Assembly (NCBI GenBank): GCA_964492615.1
Contig: CAZBKZ010000009.1
Span: forward strand, 16,233 to 80,232
Direction: 5' to 3'
Length of the DNA stretch: 64,000 nt
DNA from: JAABTH01 sp964492615
Lineage (GTDB): Bacteria > Bacillota > Dethiobacteria > DTU022
The translations under genes were made by a program, and so were the position numbers. The notes beneath the pieces are model-generated. The model made no database searches. It was not told the DNA's origin and saw only the letters and a list, made by a program, of their open reading frames with translations. Shown piece by piece: positions 34,379 through 43,589 of this stretch; position 1 is the first letter of the stretch; every line of letters begins with the position of its first letter.

Positions 34379-35185
34379 TTATTCGGGCTTATTAATTAAT
34401 TCTGAGATATTATCAAAAATTGTAAACTGGTAATTTTCCAGATCACCACTGTCTCCCAGGCGTGACAGTTCCGAATCAAGCGGAATTCTTCCCAACAGCC
34501 TTACACCGGTTGTCGCGGCCACTTCATCGGCCTGACTTTTACCAAACATTTCTATCTCTTTACCGCAATGAGGGCAGATCAGACCGCTCATGTTTTCAAC
34601 CAGTCCGATAATCGGCGTATTCATCATCCTGGCCATCTTAATTGCTTTTTTTACCACCATTACCGCCAGGTCCTGGGGAGATGAAACAATAACCAGGCCG
34701 CTAAGCGGCAGAGACTGTAGGACTGTTAAAGGTGAGTCTCCTGTTCCGGGGGGCAGATCAACAATCATGTAATCGAGATCTCCCCATAAAACATCTGTCC
34801 AAAACTGCTTAACGGCTCCTCCGATGAGAGGGCCGCGCCATATCACTGGTTCTTCTTCGTTGGGGAGCAGGAGATTAAGAGACATAACCTTTATCCCCAG
34901 CTTACTCTCTGCAGGTATCATTTTTTCATTTGTCATTTTGGTCTGCCCATTCAACCCGAGAAGCTTAGGTATACTGGGCCCTGTTATATCGGCATCGAGC
35001 AATCCTACACTATAGCCCTGCCTGGTCAGGGCAACTGCCAGTAAAGCAGAAACAGATGATTTACCGACCCCTCCTTTACCGCTCATTACTGCAATAACAT
35101 TTTTAATGTTACTGTTCTCTGGCTGACCAAGTTTTTCGATGCCGGCACCCTTACCAGTTTTCATATCTCCTTTATTTCCTTCCAC
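34379..35185 (-). CDS. Mrp/NBP35-family Fe-S carrier ATPase
   Basis: 268 aa with Walker A SGKGGVGKSS (~34-43), Walker B MIVDLPPGTGD, and the CxxC pair in LICPHCGKE that binds a bridging [4Fe-4S] cluster at the dimer face. Mrp/ApbC proteins carry Fe-S clusters to target proteins. First gene of the NifX-MinD series; the DVU2109-like Mrp/NifX fusion of ORP loci is here two separate genes. The start GTG 35185 lies seven bases after CGGAGG; an ATG at 35164 is only two bases from its own AAGGAG. Confidence 0.9.
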   Translation of the reverse strand: MEGNKGDMKTGKGAGIEKLGQPENSNIKNVIAVMSGKGGVGKSSVSALLAVALTRQGYSVGLLDADITGPSIPKLLGLNGQTKMTNEKMIPAESKLGIKVMSLNLLLPNEEEPVIWRGPLIGGAVKQFWTDVLWGDLDYMIVDLPPGTGDSPLTVLQSLPLSGLVIVSSPQDLAVMVVKKAIKMARMMNTPIIGLVENMSGLICPHCGKEIEMFGKSQADEVAATTGVRLLGRIPLDSELSRLGDSGDLENYQFTIFDNISELINKPE

Positions 35186-35228
35186 ATTTATGCCTCCGTT
35201 TCAAATGATAATGACCTTAACCTTATGT

Positions 35229-35273
35229 GGGTATATATCTATTATAAGTATAAACTATTTTTGGGTATACATC
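35229..35273. promoter_or_regulatory. Direct repeats in the mrp / radical SAM divergent region
   Basis: Minus strand GATGTATACCCA and GATATATACCCA (11 of 12 identical) stand 34 bases apart, flanking a TATAAT-like box, between the divergent mrp and radical SAM genes. They could be sites for the DUF134 or another regulator. Confidence 0.4.
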
Positions 35274-35316
35274 AATAATATTTTTTGATATAGTAAAAAT
35301 AAATCAAGATATTAAG

Positions 35317-36279
35317 ATGGTGATTGTGATGAAACAGAAATATCTTTTCGGACCTGTTCCCTCCAGACGACTCGGAATATCGCTTGGAGTCGATTTAATC
35401 CCGCTAAAAACCTGCACTATGAATTGTGTATACTGCGAATGCGGAAAAACAAACAAGTTGACTACGGTAAGAAAAAATTACTATGATGTTGAAAAAGTTA
35501 TCAGCGAGTTAAATAACTACCTGGCTGAATCCCCCCCTCTGGACTATATTACCTTCGCCGGATCAGGCGAACCCACCCTAAACAGCGGAATTAAAACTGT
35601 AATTGATTTTCTAAAAACCGACTATCCTGGTTACAAAATTTGCCTTTTAACAAACGGTTCACTTTTTACTGATCAAGGTGTCCGCCTGGAAGTGGCCGGT
35701 GTTGATCTGATCGTCCCTTCGCTGGATGCTGCCACTGAAAAAGCTTTTCAGCTCATTAACCGGCCTCACCCGGATATTAAGTGTAAAGATGTAATAGAAG
35801 GCTTATCCACCCTGCGCTATGAGTTTAGCGGAGAAATCAGGCTCGAAATATTTATCGTACCGGGAATTAATGATTCCGAAATAGAATTAATAGCATTAAA
35901 AGAAGCTATTACAATGATTAAGCCAGACAGGATTCAGATAGGAACCCTTGATCGCCCGGGGACGGAAGAATGGGTTGAAGCAGCACCACCCGAAAAAATG
36001 GCCGCTATTGCCAGTTTCCTGGACGGAGCAGAGCTGATAGGTGATATTCGTCCACGGAATAAAATTGCTTCTTTTAATCATTCATATCAGAAACAGATTT
36101 TACAAACAGTGCGCCGCAGGCCCTGCACAGCTGCAGACCTCGCGCAAATATTAAACCTCCACCCGGCTGAACTACAAAAATACCTCAATCACCTTTTAGA
36201 AAAAAATATCCTGGAAACTGAATATAAAAAAAGAGGAACTTTTTTCAAGATAAAAGTTCCGCCAACTTCCAAGAGGTAG
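35317..36279 (+). CDS. Radical SAM protein (COG0731-like)
   Basis: 320 aa. FGPVPSRRLGISLGVDL followed by the cluster motif CTMNCVYCECGK (CX3CX2C at ~31-38), FAGSGEPTLN and LTNGSL are typical of the COG0731 Fe-S oxidoreductases. The last ~70 residues (TVRRRPCTAADLAQILNLHPAELQKYLNHLLEKN) form a winged-helix-like domain, unusual for the enzyme core. Substrate unknown. Start may be ATG 35317 or ATG 35329, the latter with GGTGATTGTG just ahead. Divergent from mrp. Confidence 0.85.
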   Translation: MVIVMKQKYLFGPVPSRRLGISLGVDLIPLKTCTMNCVYCECGKTNKLTTVRKNYYDVEKVISELNNYLAESPPLDYITFAGSGEPTLNSGIKTVIDFLKTDYPGYKICLLTNGSLFTDQGVRLEVAGVDLIVPSLDAATEKAFQLINRPHPDIKCKDVIEGLSTLRYEFSGEIRLEIFIVPGINDSEIELIALKEAITMIKPDRIQIGTLDRPGTEEWVEAAPPEKMAAIASFLDGAELIGDIRPRNKIASFNHSYQKQILQTVRRRPCTAADLAQILNLHPAELQKYLNHLLEKNILETEYKKRGTFFKIKVPPTSKR

Positions 36280-36316
36280 AGTTAGTATCCCCGCAATTAG
36301 AAAAATAATTTGTAAA

Positions 36317-37291
36317 TTAAACCATACTAATATCGATCCATTTGAACCCAACTGCCAGCTCTAACAAAACCATAAACAGGTAAAGAATAACTCCCACAAC
36401 AAAAGGCCAGGCAAACCAGCCTTTCGGCAACCACTGTTCTCCATTCCTGAGCAGGATCGCTGAACCTGATTGCCGGTGCAACAGGCGCAGACCAAGCCAG
36501 GCGCCAACCAGGCCCAAAATGAAAAACGGCAGCAGGGCAAGCAAGCCCTGCAGTTCAACTTCAGCAGTTGTCTCATACTGTCCGGCAATATAAAGATATG
36601 TTGCAGCAATAAAATTATTAATCATATGGTAAATGATAGCGCCCCAGATAGAACCTGTTTTTATTACTATCACGGCCATAACTACACCGAGAACAAAAGT
36701 GCTCACCAGGTTAAGAAGGGAAACATGCAGCAGGGCAAAGAGTAAAGAACTATACACAATGGCCGCAACCAGGCCATGATCTTCCATGGCAGGCATGATC
36801 GTCCCCCTGAACAGCACTTCTTCGCAAATACCTGCAAATATTACCAGAACCACTATGTAGCTCAGATATTGTTGCAATGTTTGTGGCGGTTCTATGGCAA
36901 CGATCGGCTCATATCCGATTTCCATCAGACCGAACACCAGGCCGGTAGCAAATACCATGTTTATTACCCAGAATGACACAGCCATGATAAGTATTGCAGG
37001 CAGGTATTTGATTTTTAAAGAAGCAAAGCGTGAAAAAGAACTTTGGGCCGGCTTAAAGCGCTTCCAGTAAACCAAGGCCGGGAGAAGAATAATAAAAAGC
37101 TGGGTTATTATCATACCATACTGAAAATGCCAGGCCTGGGCCATAGACCCGAAAATAATTAATAGTAGAAAAACAACCAGGAATAATAACTGGGCAGATT
37201 TAAGATCGGGTTTTTTAAAAGGATTCGGGGCAACAGGGGGTAGCTGATTGTTGTCATTGCCATCTGGTTTGTTCAATTCATCATTATTCAT
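36317..37291 (-). CDS. CPBP-family intramembrane metalloprotease
   Basis: 324 aa with about eight helices. The CPBP/Abi (CAAX protease-like) motifs are present: FAGICEEVLFRGTIMP (EExxxR, catalytic Glu pair), then SLLFALLHVSLLN (FxxxH) and YHMINNFIAA (HxxxN). These proteases cleave within or near the membrane; bacterial ones act in peptide maturation or self-immunity, but no bacteriocin gene is near. A proline/Asn-rich cytoplasmic N-terminus precedes helix 1. ATG 37291 follows AGGGAG. Confidence 0.88.
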   Translation of the reverse strand: MNNDELNKPDGNDNNQLPPVAPNPFKKPDLKSAQLLFLVVFLLLIIFGSMAQAWHFQYGMIITQLFIILLPALVYWKRFKPAQSSFSRFASLKIKYLPAILIMAVSFWVINMVFATGLVFGLMEIGYEPIVAIEPPQTLQQYLSYIVVLVIFAGICEEVLFRGTIMPAMEDHGLVAAIVYSSLLFALLHVSLLNLVSTFVLGVVMAVIVIKTGSIWGAIIYHMINNFIAATYLYIAGQYETTAEVELQGLLALLPFFILGLVGAWLGLRLLHRQSGSAILLRNGEQWLPKGWFAWPFVVGVILYLFMVLLELAVGFKWIDISMV

Positions 37292-37437
37292 ATAGAATAT
37301 CTCCCTGTTAATAATTTTATGGCAAACTATTGATCATTATACATTTAATTTCTTCCAAACAAAAGGCTCTTTCATGTAATCCTCCATTATGTTAGAATAC
37401 GGGGGTTGGTCTATTATGATGATGGAGATGATTAGCA

Positions 37438-38514
37438 GTGCAAATCGGACTGATTGGCATGCCTTTTTCAGGAAAAACAACCTTGTTTAACCTTTTGACC
37501 GGTAACCTTCACCCTACCGGAGTAAGTGGAACCGGTGAAGTGCATATCGGCAGCGCTGTCGTGCCGGACGAGAGGATAGACTACCTTTCTGCCCTTTACA
37601 AACCTAAAAAAACTACTTATGCCAGAATAGATTTTAAAGATATTCCCGGAATTAAGATGAATGACAGCAAGGCCAGGGCCGCACAAATGCTTGATGAAGT
37701 ACGAAGCGCCGATGCCCTGGTCCAGGTTTTACGCGTTTTCGATAACTGTGACGTCGAAACAGTAGCAGGAAATCCTGAACCTTTCCGGGATCTGACCAAT
37801 TATAGGACAGAACTGCTTCTGGCCGATATTGACAGCCTTGAGAAAAAAATAATAAACCTGGAAAACAGTACAAAAGCGGTTAAAGAGAATAGCAAAAGAA
37901 TTAATCTTTATAAAAAAATACTGATCGCCCTGGAAAATGAAAACCCGGTAAGCTCAGTTGATTTAACAGGGGAAGAAAAAGAGCTTCTTTCCGGTCATAG
38001 CTTTTTGAGTGAAAAACCACTTTTCCTGGTAGTTAATATTGACGAAGAGCAGTTACGTACCGGTGATTATCCCGACCGGGAATTGATTAATAAATATACC
38101 GGGGAGCACAATATTCCCCTGGTTGAAATCTGTACTCTTGCTGAAATGGAGATAGGAAGGCTGGAGCCAGAAGAACAGAGTGTCTTTCTGGAAGACCTGG
38201 GACTCAATGAATCGGGACTGGGTCAGCTGGCCCGCATGACTTACGATAGTCTGAATCTAATCTCCTTTTTTACTGTTGGCGAGGATGAGGTAAAAGCCTG
38301 GAGCATTCGCAGGGGAACCAGCGCCCGAAAAGCAGCGGGTAAAATTCATTCAGACATTGAAAGAGGGTTTATCCGGGCGGAAGTATTTCATTATGACTTT
38401 CTCCAGCAATTGGGAAGCACTGCAAAGGTTCGCGAAGCCGGTCACTTCCGCCTCGAAGGTAAAGATTACCCGGTAAAAGACGGAGACATAATCAATTTCC
38501 GCTTCAATGTCTAG
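37438..38514 (+). CDS. YchF/OLA1-like GTPase-family protein
   Basis: 358 aa. P-loop GMPFSGKTT (usual YchF: GLPNVGKST), G3 DIPGI, and VNIDE where YchF has its altered G4 (NxxE). A coiled-coil insert (~125-165) and a C-terminal TGS domain (FFTVGEDEVKAWSIRRG ... EGKDYPVKDGDIINFRFNV) complete the family layout. YchF proteins bind ATP/GTP and ribosomes and affect stress responses. The changed P-loop suggests a diverged paralogue and not the housekeeping copy. GTG 37438 is ten bases after GGAG; no better start is seen. Confidence 0.88.
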   Translation: MQIGLIGMPFSGKTTLFNLLTGNLHPTGVSGTGEVHIGSAVVPDERIDYLSALYKPKKTTYARIDFKDIPGIKMNDSKARAAQMLDEVRSADALVQVLRVFDNCDVETVAGNPEPFRDLTNYRTELLLADIDSLEKKIINLENSTKAVKENSKRINLYKKILIALENENPVSSVDLTGEEKELLSGHSFLSEKPLFLVVNIDEEQLRTGDYPDRELINKYTGEHNIPLVEICTLAEMEIGRLEPEEQSVFLEDLGLNESGLGQLARMTYDSLNLISFFTVGEDEVKAWSIRRGTSARKAAGKIHSDIERGFIRAEVFHYDFLQQLGSTAKVREAGHFRLEGKDYPVKDGDIINFRFNV

Positions 38515-38534
38515 ATAGAAACGGCTTTATCCAA

Positions 38535-39182
38535 CTAGCTCGAAATGGTTAACCGTGCATCCCCCCTGATTATCTTCCTGCTGTCCACTTCCTTAAAATA
38601 ACGGCCGGCCAGCCGATCGGAAATCCATCTTGGCCCGGCCAGATCAGCCTTGGCCAGCAAGTCTTTAACTGTAATATTGTTCTTTCGAAAAAAACCGGCG
38701 CCACCCCATAGCCGGCAAAAAACAGGGTATTCTGTTGCTGCGCTGGCATTAATTTTCAGAGAACCTACCGCTGCCCGGAAGCCGGCCTGCAAGAAATCTT
38801 CCGAGTGAGAGTCGCCGTAGCAGGAGGTGTTATACAAAAGCCTCAGGCAATTATTGCCCAAGGTTTCACTGATCCACCCCGCTAAATCACTTGTTAATAC
38901 CTGTTGATCAAAAAATTGCAGCTGTCCCGGCAAACCATGAAGCTGCAAGAAAAGATCAACTGCCTCATTCTGCCGGTTGCCGGATATACTTCTCAGCTTC
39001 TCTATAAATTCCATACAGCCTGCCTGGCTATCCCGCATTACATATATTTGCCGGTAGTGGGCACTTAAAAATCGCACTGCCGTATCAACACCTGCTAACT
39101 CTATAAATCTATATAACTTCTTTAGCCTGCCGTCACCATGCCTAGCCAGGCTGTTAACAATAAGTAAAACCCTTTGCTCCAT
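38535..39182 (-). CDS. Uncharacterised protein with clan CD cysteine-peptidase-like signature
   Basis: 215 aa from ATG 39182 (a longer frame to 39269 has no ribosome site). I do not recognise the family. It shows two blocks in the order and form of caspase-fold peptidases: hydrophobic stretch then His-Gly (LFLQLHG, His82) and hydrophobic stretch then Ser-Cys (LRLLYNTSC, Cys121), followed by AGFRAAVGSLKINASAATEYP. The C-terminal third is basic. It follows the flavin split-barrel gene by about 117 bases on the same strand, at the end of the glycyl-radical operon. Peptidase activity is inference from the motif alone. Confidence 0.6.
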   Translation of the reverse strand: MEQRVLLIVNSLARHGDGRLKKLYRFIELAGVDTAVRFLSAHYRQIYVMRDSQAGCMEFIEKLRSISGNRQNEAVDLFLQLHGLPGQLQFFDQQVLTSDLAGWISETLGNNCLRLLYNTSCYGDSHSEDFLQAGFRAAVGSLKINASAATEYPVFCRLWGGAGFFRKNNITVKDLLAKADLAGPRWISDRLAGRYFKEVDSRKIIRGDARLTISS

Positions 39183-39298
39183 GGTCACCTGTCGGGACAA
39201 TATTTTATACCCCGTTTCCTCGCTATTGAAACTTAAATAAATATAACCAACGCAGGTATAATAGAACAAACTGTGTCGGCCACAGGCAACATGCCTGT

Positions 39299-40123
39299 TT
39301 AGAAATCAATTACTTTCTCATATCGCGTAGAGCGGGGATAAATGTACCCGGGTTGGGGCGGCATTGAATTATATACCTTTTCAATATCCAGTATCCCCCT
39401 AGGGCATAGACTCCCGGCTTTGCTGTAAATTCCTTTTACCAGGACCGACTCCATTTTCAGGTTTACAAAGAATATCGCAGCCTTAACTCCCGGGGGTATC
39501 TGCTGCAGTTCCTGCCTGTAGGGGCTATAAGCAAATACAATCCTGTCCCGGCCGGCAGCGGCAGCCTGGATCAGGGGGACCAAAACAGGGTAACCCTGTT
39601 CGTCAAGGTAAGAAATAAATTTCAAGCCATCGATCTGGTTAAACATATCACTGCTGACCTTGTTCAGGGCATTTTTCTGACTGGAAACAGAAAGCGGCTT
39701 GGCTAAACGGGTTTTAACCGCTCCCAGGATAATCTTTGGCATGGTGAGATTCTCCCTGGGTGTTATATCTACCAGGTTGAAGTAATGGACAGTCCCAATA
39801 CCGAAATATGAATTGTAACGGAACAAGGGTTGTTTATTATACATTTCATATTCGGGCCCGCTTGTGGCGCTTGATGTGTATTTCGCCCTGCCGCGCCATA
39901 TTTCCATATCGGGGGAAAATATTAAAAATCCGACTTTATGGCGTTCCCGAAAATTATTTTTACTCAGACCGGCACAAAATTGACCGGCAATAAGCTGCCT
40001 TTCGCCGTGCGGCCGGATAGATGAAATAAATGAGATGTGGGGAGAACCTTCTTCATCTACTGTAGCAAGTAATCCAATTTTGCTTTCGGCACACATCAAC
40101 GACCTGTCCTGTTCGTTTATCAT
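39299..40123 (-). CDS. Pyridoxamine-phosphate-oxidase-like flavin split-barrel protein
   Basis: 274 aa. The first ~120 residues are a PNPOx-like split barrel (IGLLATVDEEGSPHISFISSIRP, LIAGQFCAGLSKNNFRE, VGFLIFSPDMEIWRGRAKY); a second related half (GLKFISYLDEQGYPVLVPLIQ) follows at ~165. Such proteins bind FMN, F420 or haem and reduce small molecules. The ATG at 40123 overlaps the activase stop by four bases, so it is translated with the glycyl-radical pair; a role in protecting or reactivating that enzyme is possible but not shown. Confidence 0.8.
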   Translation of the reverse strand: MINEQDRSLMCAESKIGLLATVDEEGSPHISFISSIRPHGERQLIAGQFCAGLSKNNFRERHKVGFLIFSPDMEIWRGRAKYTSSATSGPEYEMYNKQPLFRYNSYFGIGTVHYFNLVDITPRENLTMPKIILGAVKTRLAKPLSVSSQKNALNKVSSDMFNQIDGLKFISYLDEQGYPVLVPLIQAAAAGRDRIVFAYSPYRQELQQIPPGVKAAIFFVNLKMESVLVKGIYSKAGSLCPRGILDIEKVYNSMPPQPGYIYPRSTRYEKVIDF

Positions 40124-41109
40124 TGCTCTTCACCTCTCTCAGCAATTTGTTCATCATCGATACATGTTCTACCAGTCCAGGTAACCAGCGTATTTCCCGG
40201 GCCCAGGTGCTCTGAAGCAACAGCGGACAACCGATCAAGTTCAACCCTGCTCATCAGAGGGGTATTGCTAAAAAGCCAATCCCTGTTTAACATTTCGTAT
40301 TTATGCTCACAAAGGTTATTAAAAGCACAAAGTTCCCAGCGCTCCACGCATCCGTAGAGATTTTCCTTTATAAAACGGGCTATCCCCCTGATATTATCAC
40401 AATGATCAGTCGCACCCGGAATCAGCGGAGTTCTGATCCACATTTTCTTCGCTTTTTGGTTTAAATAATGTGCTGCCTGAACCAGGTTGTTCAGGATTTT
40501 TTCGTTGCTGCTGCCGGTAAAATGCGTATGTAAAGCAGGGTCAATTATTTTAATATCATATAGCAGCAGGTCGGTGAACTCAAGCGCCCTGACCAGGGAA
40601 TTAAGCGGAACAAGACCTGCTGTGTCTAGAGCAGTATGAACCTGGTTTTTTTTAAGTTCACGCAGCAAATAAACAACAGCATCAACTTGCAATAAGGGTT
40701 CTCCTCCCGATATGGTCACCCCGCCCTCCCTGTTATAATAAGCCTTGTCTTTAAGCAGTTCAGCGAGCAAGTGATCCGGGTCATAGCGTTTACCTCGAAC
40801 CGATATGGCCCCGGAAGGGCATTCATCAATACAGGAATAACACAAACTGCAGAGCTGCCGATCAACAACAATACCTTTTTCCTGATGTTGAAGTGCTCCG
40901 CCGGCACATATTGAAGAACAAGAACCACAGTTGATACATTTAACTTTATTCCAATGTACTTCAGGCTTCAAAACAATACTGTCAGGATTATGGCACCACT
41001 GGCAATTCAAACTGCAACCTTTGAGAAAAAGCGTAGTTCGCAAGCCGGGGCCATCATCAGTTGACATCCTTTGAATATCCAGCACAAGGGCTTCCGGCAT
41101 TACAGGCAT
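40120..41109 (-). CDS. Glycyl-radical enzyme activating protein (radical SAM)
   Basis: 329 aa. RMSTDDGPGLRTTLFLKGCSLNCQWCHNPDS contains the CX3CX2C radical SAM motif (Cys31/35/38 region); two extra ferredoxin-type clusters follow (CINCGSCSSIC, CSLCYSCIDEC), as in activases of glycerol dehydratase, HPA decarboxylase and benzylsuccinate synthase but not PFL activase. GGVTISGGEPLLQ binds SAM. It abstracts the hydrogen from the C-terminal glycine of the enzyme encoded just upstream, whose gene it overlaps by ten bases. Confidence 0.93.
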   Translation of the reverse strand: MPVMPEALVLDIQRMSTDDGPGLRTTLFLKGCSLNCQWCHNPDSIVLKPEVHWNKVKCINCGSCSSICAGGALQHQEKGIVVDRQLCSLCYSCIDECPSGAISVRGKRYDPDHLLAELLKDKAYYNREGGVTISGGEPLLQVDAVVYLLRELKKNQVHTALDTAGLVPLNSLVRALEFTDLLLYDIKIIDPALHTHFTGSSNEKILNNLVQAAHYLNQKAKKMWIRTPLIPGATDHCDNIRGIARFIKENLYGCVERWELCAFNNLCEHKYEMLNRDWLFSNTPLMSRVELDRLSAVASEHLGPGNTLVTWTGRTCIDDEQIAERGEEQ

Positions 41110-43589
41110 TTGTGACTTTCCCTGGCAATAATTTCATCCTGCAGTTCGCGACCCAGCCCGGCAAAATAGGCATTATAGCCAGTTACTCTGACCAACAAAT
41201 GGCGGTAATTGTGGGGGTTAGCCTGTGCATCGCGCAGCATGTCGGCATCGATTACATTGATTTGCAGTGCTGTCCCCCCATTCTCCACGTATCCCCTGAG
41301 AAATGCTTTTAATTTCTCCTTTTGCTCATCTGTCGCTAAAATTGAAGGATTGAGGGTAATAGTATGAGAAGCCCCGTTTGGCAGGGAGTTTTTATAACTC
41401 AGGTAATCGCCTTCTACGCTGTCATGCCCGCCTAGCGCTTTTCCAACAGAGTTGGCATTTGCCGTTGGGCCGTTGATATCGGCCCCGTTAACCGGGCAAA
41501 TAGCGTTAGACAAGAACTGGCCTTTCTTACGTCCATCCGGACTGGCCGGTAAAATATAGCCTGACGATATCCAATAATTCCAGCTAAGCATGCCCGGGCG
41601 GAATTGAGACCCTGTGGCCGTGGTTTTATAACGCCAAGTTTCCTCTGCCCATGTATCCATTACTTTCTTGGCTATTAAATCAGCCTGGTTATCGTCGCGT
41701 CCGTACTTGGGCGCTTTATTTACTGCAATAGCCTGAAGTTTTTCATACCCTACCCAGTTCGCCCGAAGCGCCCTTTTTAATTCAGACATGGTACAGATTT
41801 TTTTATCAAATACGATATATTTAACTGCCAGGATCGAGTCTACAGTTGTGGCAAAAGTCACGGCCTCGATAGTGATAAATTTGAGTTCGGCGCCACCCTG
41901 GGTTATATCAAGGCCTTTTTCAGCACAACCACGAACAAGTGATGAAAGATAAGGTGTTGGTGAAAACCCGGCTCTGACTTCCTCCATCTCATTAAAAAGG
42001 TGAACCATCTTTTTAATGATGTACCTGGTTTGCTCGCTATATGCATTGAAAAATTGTTCAAATGTATTGAAATCCTCGGCTAAACCGGTTTTCGGAGCAT
42101 CAGATAATGGTTTATAGGGTTTACTCCAGATCTGATCTTTGTATACCTGCATTTCTTCACCATTGTTCAAGGCCAGCTCAACTGCCTTGTAGAGGTTCAG
42201 GTTGCAATCCACCGTAGCAGAACGATCATTCCCACTCATAGTATTTTCAAGACAGCCGACCGAGGCATAATCATGCACATTATTTTCGTTAATAAGCTCT
42301 TCGCAACCGGATCTGCCGGCCTGGCGAAGAAGTCCGGCCATTGACCGTTCATCAAAATTAAGCAAAAAAGGTGCCCCCTGGCTGCGGACAATCATATCAA
42401 CGACTTTATCCAGCAGTTCATCAGGACTATTACGATGTAAACGAACGTTAGGTTTTGGCTCTAAAATGGGAGTCATTTCATCAATCACTTCCAGGATTAC
42501 ATAAGTAAGCTCATTAGTCATATCAACCCCGTTTTTGCCCATTCCTGAAAGATTGAAAAGCTGACCATACCCAGCCGTAATTCCCTGGTTGCTACCGGTT
42601 CGAATCATGGCGTCATAGGCAGTATTACAGTGGATCCAAAAACACTTGAGAATTTCTTTACCGAATTCAATATCCATACCCTCAGACATCGAATGCTGCC
42701 AATATGGCAGCAGATACTGGTCCAACCTGCCAAACGAAACTCCCGGGCCGGGGTAATTTTCATCTGCCATGATCAGCATGTGAGTTAACCAGAGTGACTG
42801 AACCGCTTCCCAAAAATCAGAAGCAGGCTCCCAGGGGACTTTATTCAGGTTTTCAGCCATTTGCAGCAGCTCATTTTTACGCTGCGGTTTTTCCTCATCG
42901 CGGGCCAGGGCCAAACATTCATCTCTGTAAGCAGCTGCCAGCTCTTTAGGCATCAGACAGGCTTCGCGCATGGCCCGCAGGTTAGCGCCTTCCCGGCCTT
43001 TCTTCTTTGACACTGGCAAGTTTTCATAAAGGTTGCCATAATATTCATATACTCCCCTGAAACCTTCTTTCAAAATCCTGGGGTAATCAGCAATCAGGTG
43101 ACCAGAGGTAGGACCACAGTTACCAAAACCTTTATCTTTAAATTCAAACAATTTTTTCCTCAGCCCGTCCCGACCATAAATCTTTTTGTGGTGTTCTTTT
43201 TTTTCCCGGGAAGTCCAGCATTTTGAACAAACCAGGTTAAATCGTCCTCCGGCAATGAGGTCGCCGGGCAATATTTCTCTTGGAACTCCTTCTACCATGG
43301 CTTTTCGAATGAAGAAGGCTTTCCTTTCAGCCAGGCTCCGCCTGAAAAAATCATCAGGCAGCCCTAACGTCATTGCATTCTGAATAAAAGATTTATTCAT
43401 CGGGTTAAAAAATGTATACACCTCGGGAACAATGTAAAAATTCATTTCTTCAAAAAGCCAGTCATCGTCCTCACCGGTACCGAAAGCCAGGAATTCATTA
43501 TTCCATCTTCTTTCTGTGCCAAGAAAATAGTAGTCATAAAGCCACTTTATCCTATCCGTCATATTGAATGGTTCTTTAACCGCTGCCAT
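41100..43589 (-). CDS. Glycyl-radical enzyme of unassigned substrate
   Basis: 829 aa. The C-terminal radical loop is LLVRVTGYNAYF (Gly804), and the thiyl cysteine lies in YASVGCLEN (Cys446) with Glu448 two residues on. A CxE pair is found in eliminases (diol dehydratases, CutC, isethionate lyase) and arylacetate decarboxylases, not in PFL (which has CC). The barrel text (GPGVSFGRLDQYLLPYW, NQGITAGYGQLFNLSGMG) is not a subtype I can name with certainty. ATG 43589 follows AAGGAGAGG by five bases; the frame goes on to 43622 without a ribosome site. Operon: enzyme, activase, flavin-barrel protein, clan CD-like protein. No microcompartment shell genes or aldehyde dehydrogenase are near. Confidence 0.93.
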   Translation of the reverse strand: MAAVKEPFNMTDRIKWLYDYYFLGTERRWNNEFLAFGTGEDDDWLFEEMNFYIVPEVYTFFNPMNKSFIQNAMTLGLPDDFFRRSLAERKAFFIRKAMVEGVPREILPGDLIAGGRFNLVCSKCWTSREKKEHHKKIYGRDGLRKKLFEFKDKGFGNCGPTSGHLIADYPRILKEGFRGVYEYYGNLYENLPVSKKKGREGANLRAMREACLMPKELAAAYRDECLALARDEEKPQRKNELLQMAENLNKVPWEPASDFWEAVQSLWLTHMLIMADENYPGPGVSFGRLDQYLLPYWQHSMSEGMDIEFGKEILKCFWIHCNTAYDAMIRTGSNQGITAGYGQLFNLSGMGKNGVDMTNELTYVILEVIDEMTPILEPKPNVRLHRNSPDELLDKVVDMIVRSQGAPFLLNFDERSMAGLLRQAGRSGCEELINENNVHDYASVGCLENTMSGNDRSATVDCNLNLYKAVELALNNGEEMQVYKDQIWSKPYKPLSDAPKTGLAEDFNTFEQFFNAYSEQTRYIIKKMVHLFNEMEEVRAGFSPTPYLSSLVRGCAEKGLDITQGGAELKFITIEAVTFATTVDSILAVKYIVFDKKICTMSELKRALRANWVGYEKLQAIAVNKAPKYGRDDNQADLIAKKVMDTWAEETWRYKTTATGSQFRPGMLSWNYWISSGYILPASPDGRKKGQFLSNAICPVNGADINGPTANANSVGKALGGHDSVEGDYLSYKNSLPNGASHTITLNPSILATDEQKEKLKAFLRGYVENGGTALQINVIDADMLRDAQANPHNYRHLLVRVTGYNAYFAGLGRELQDEIIARESHKCL

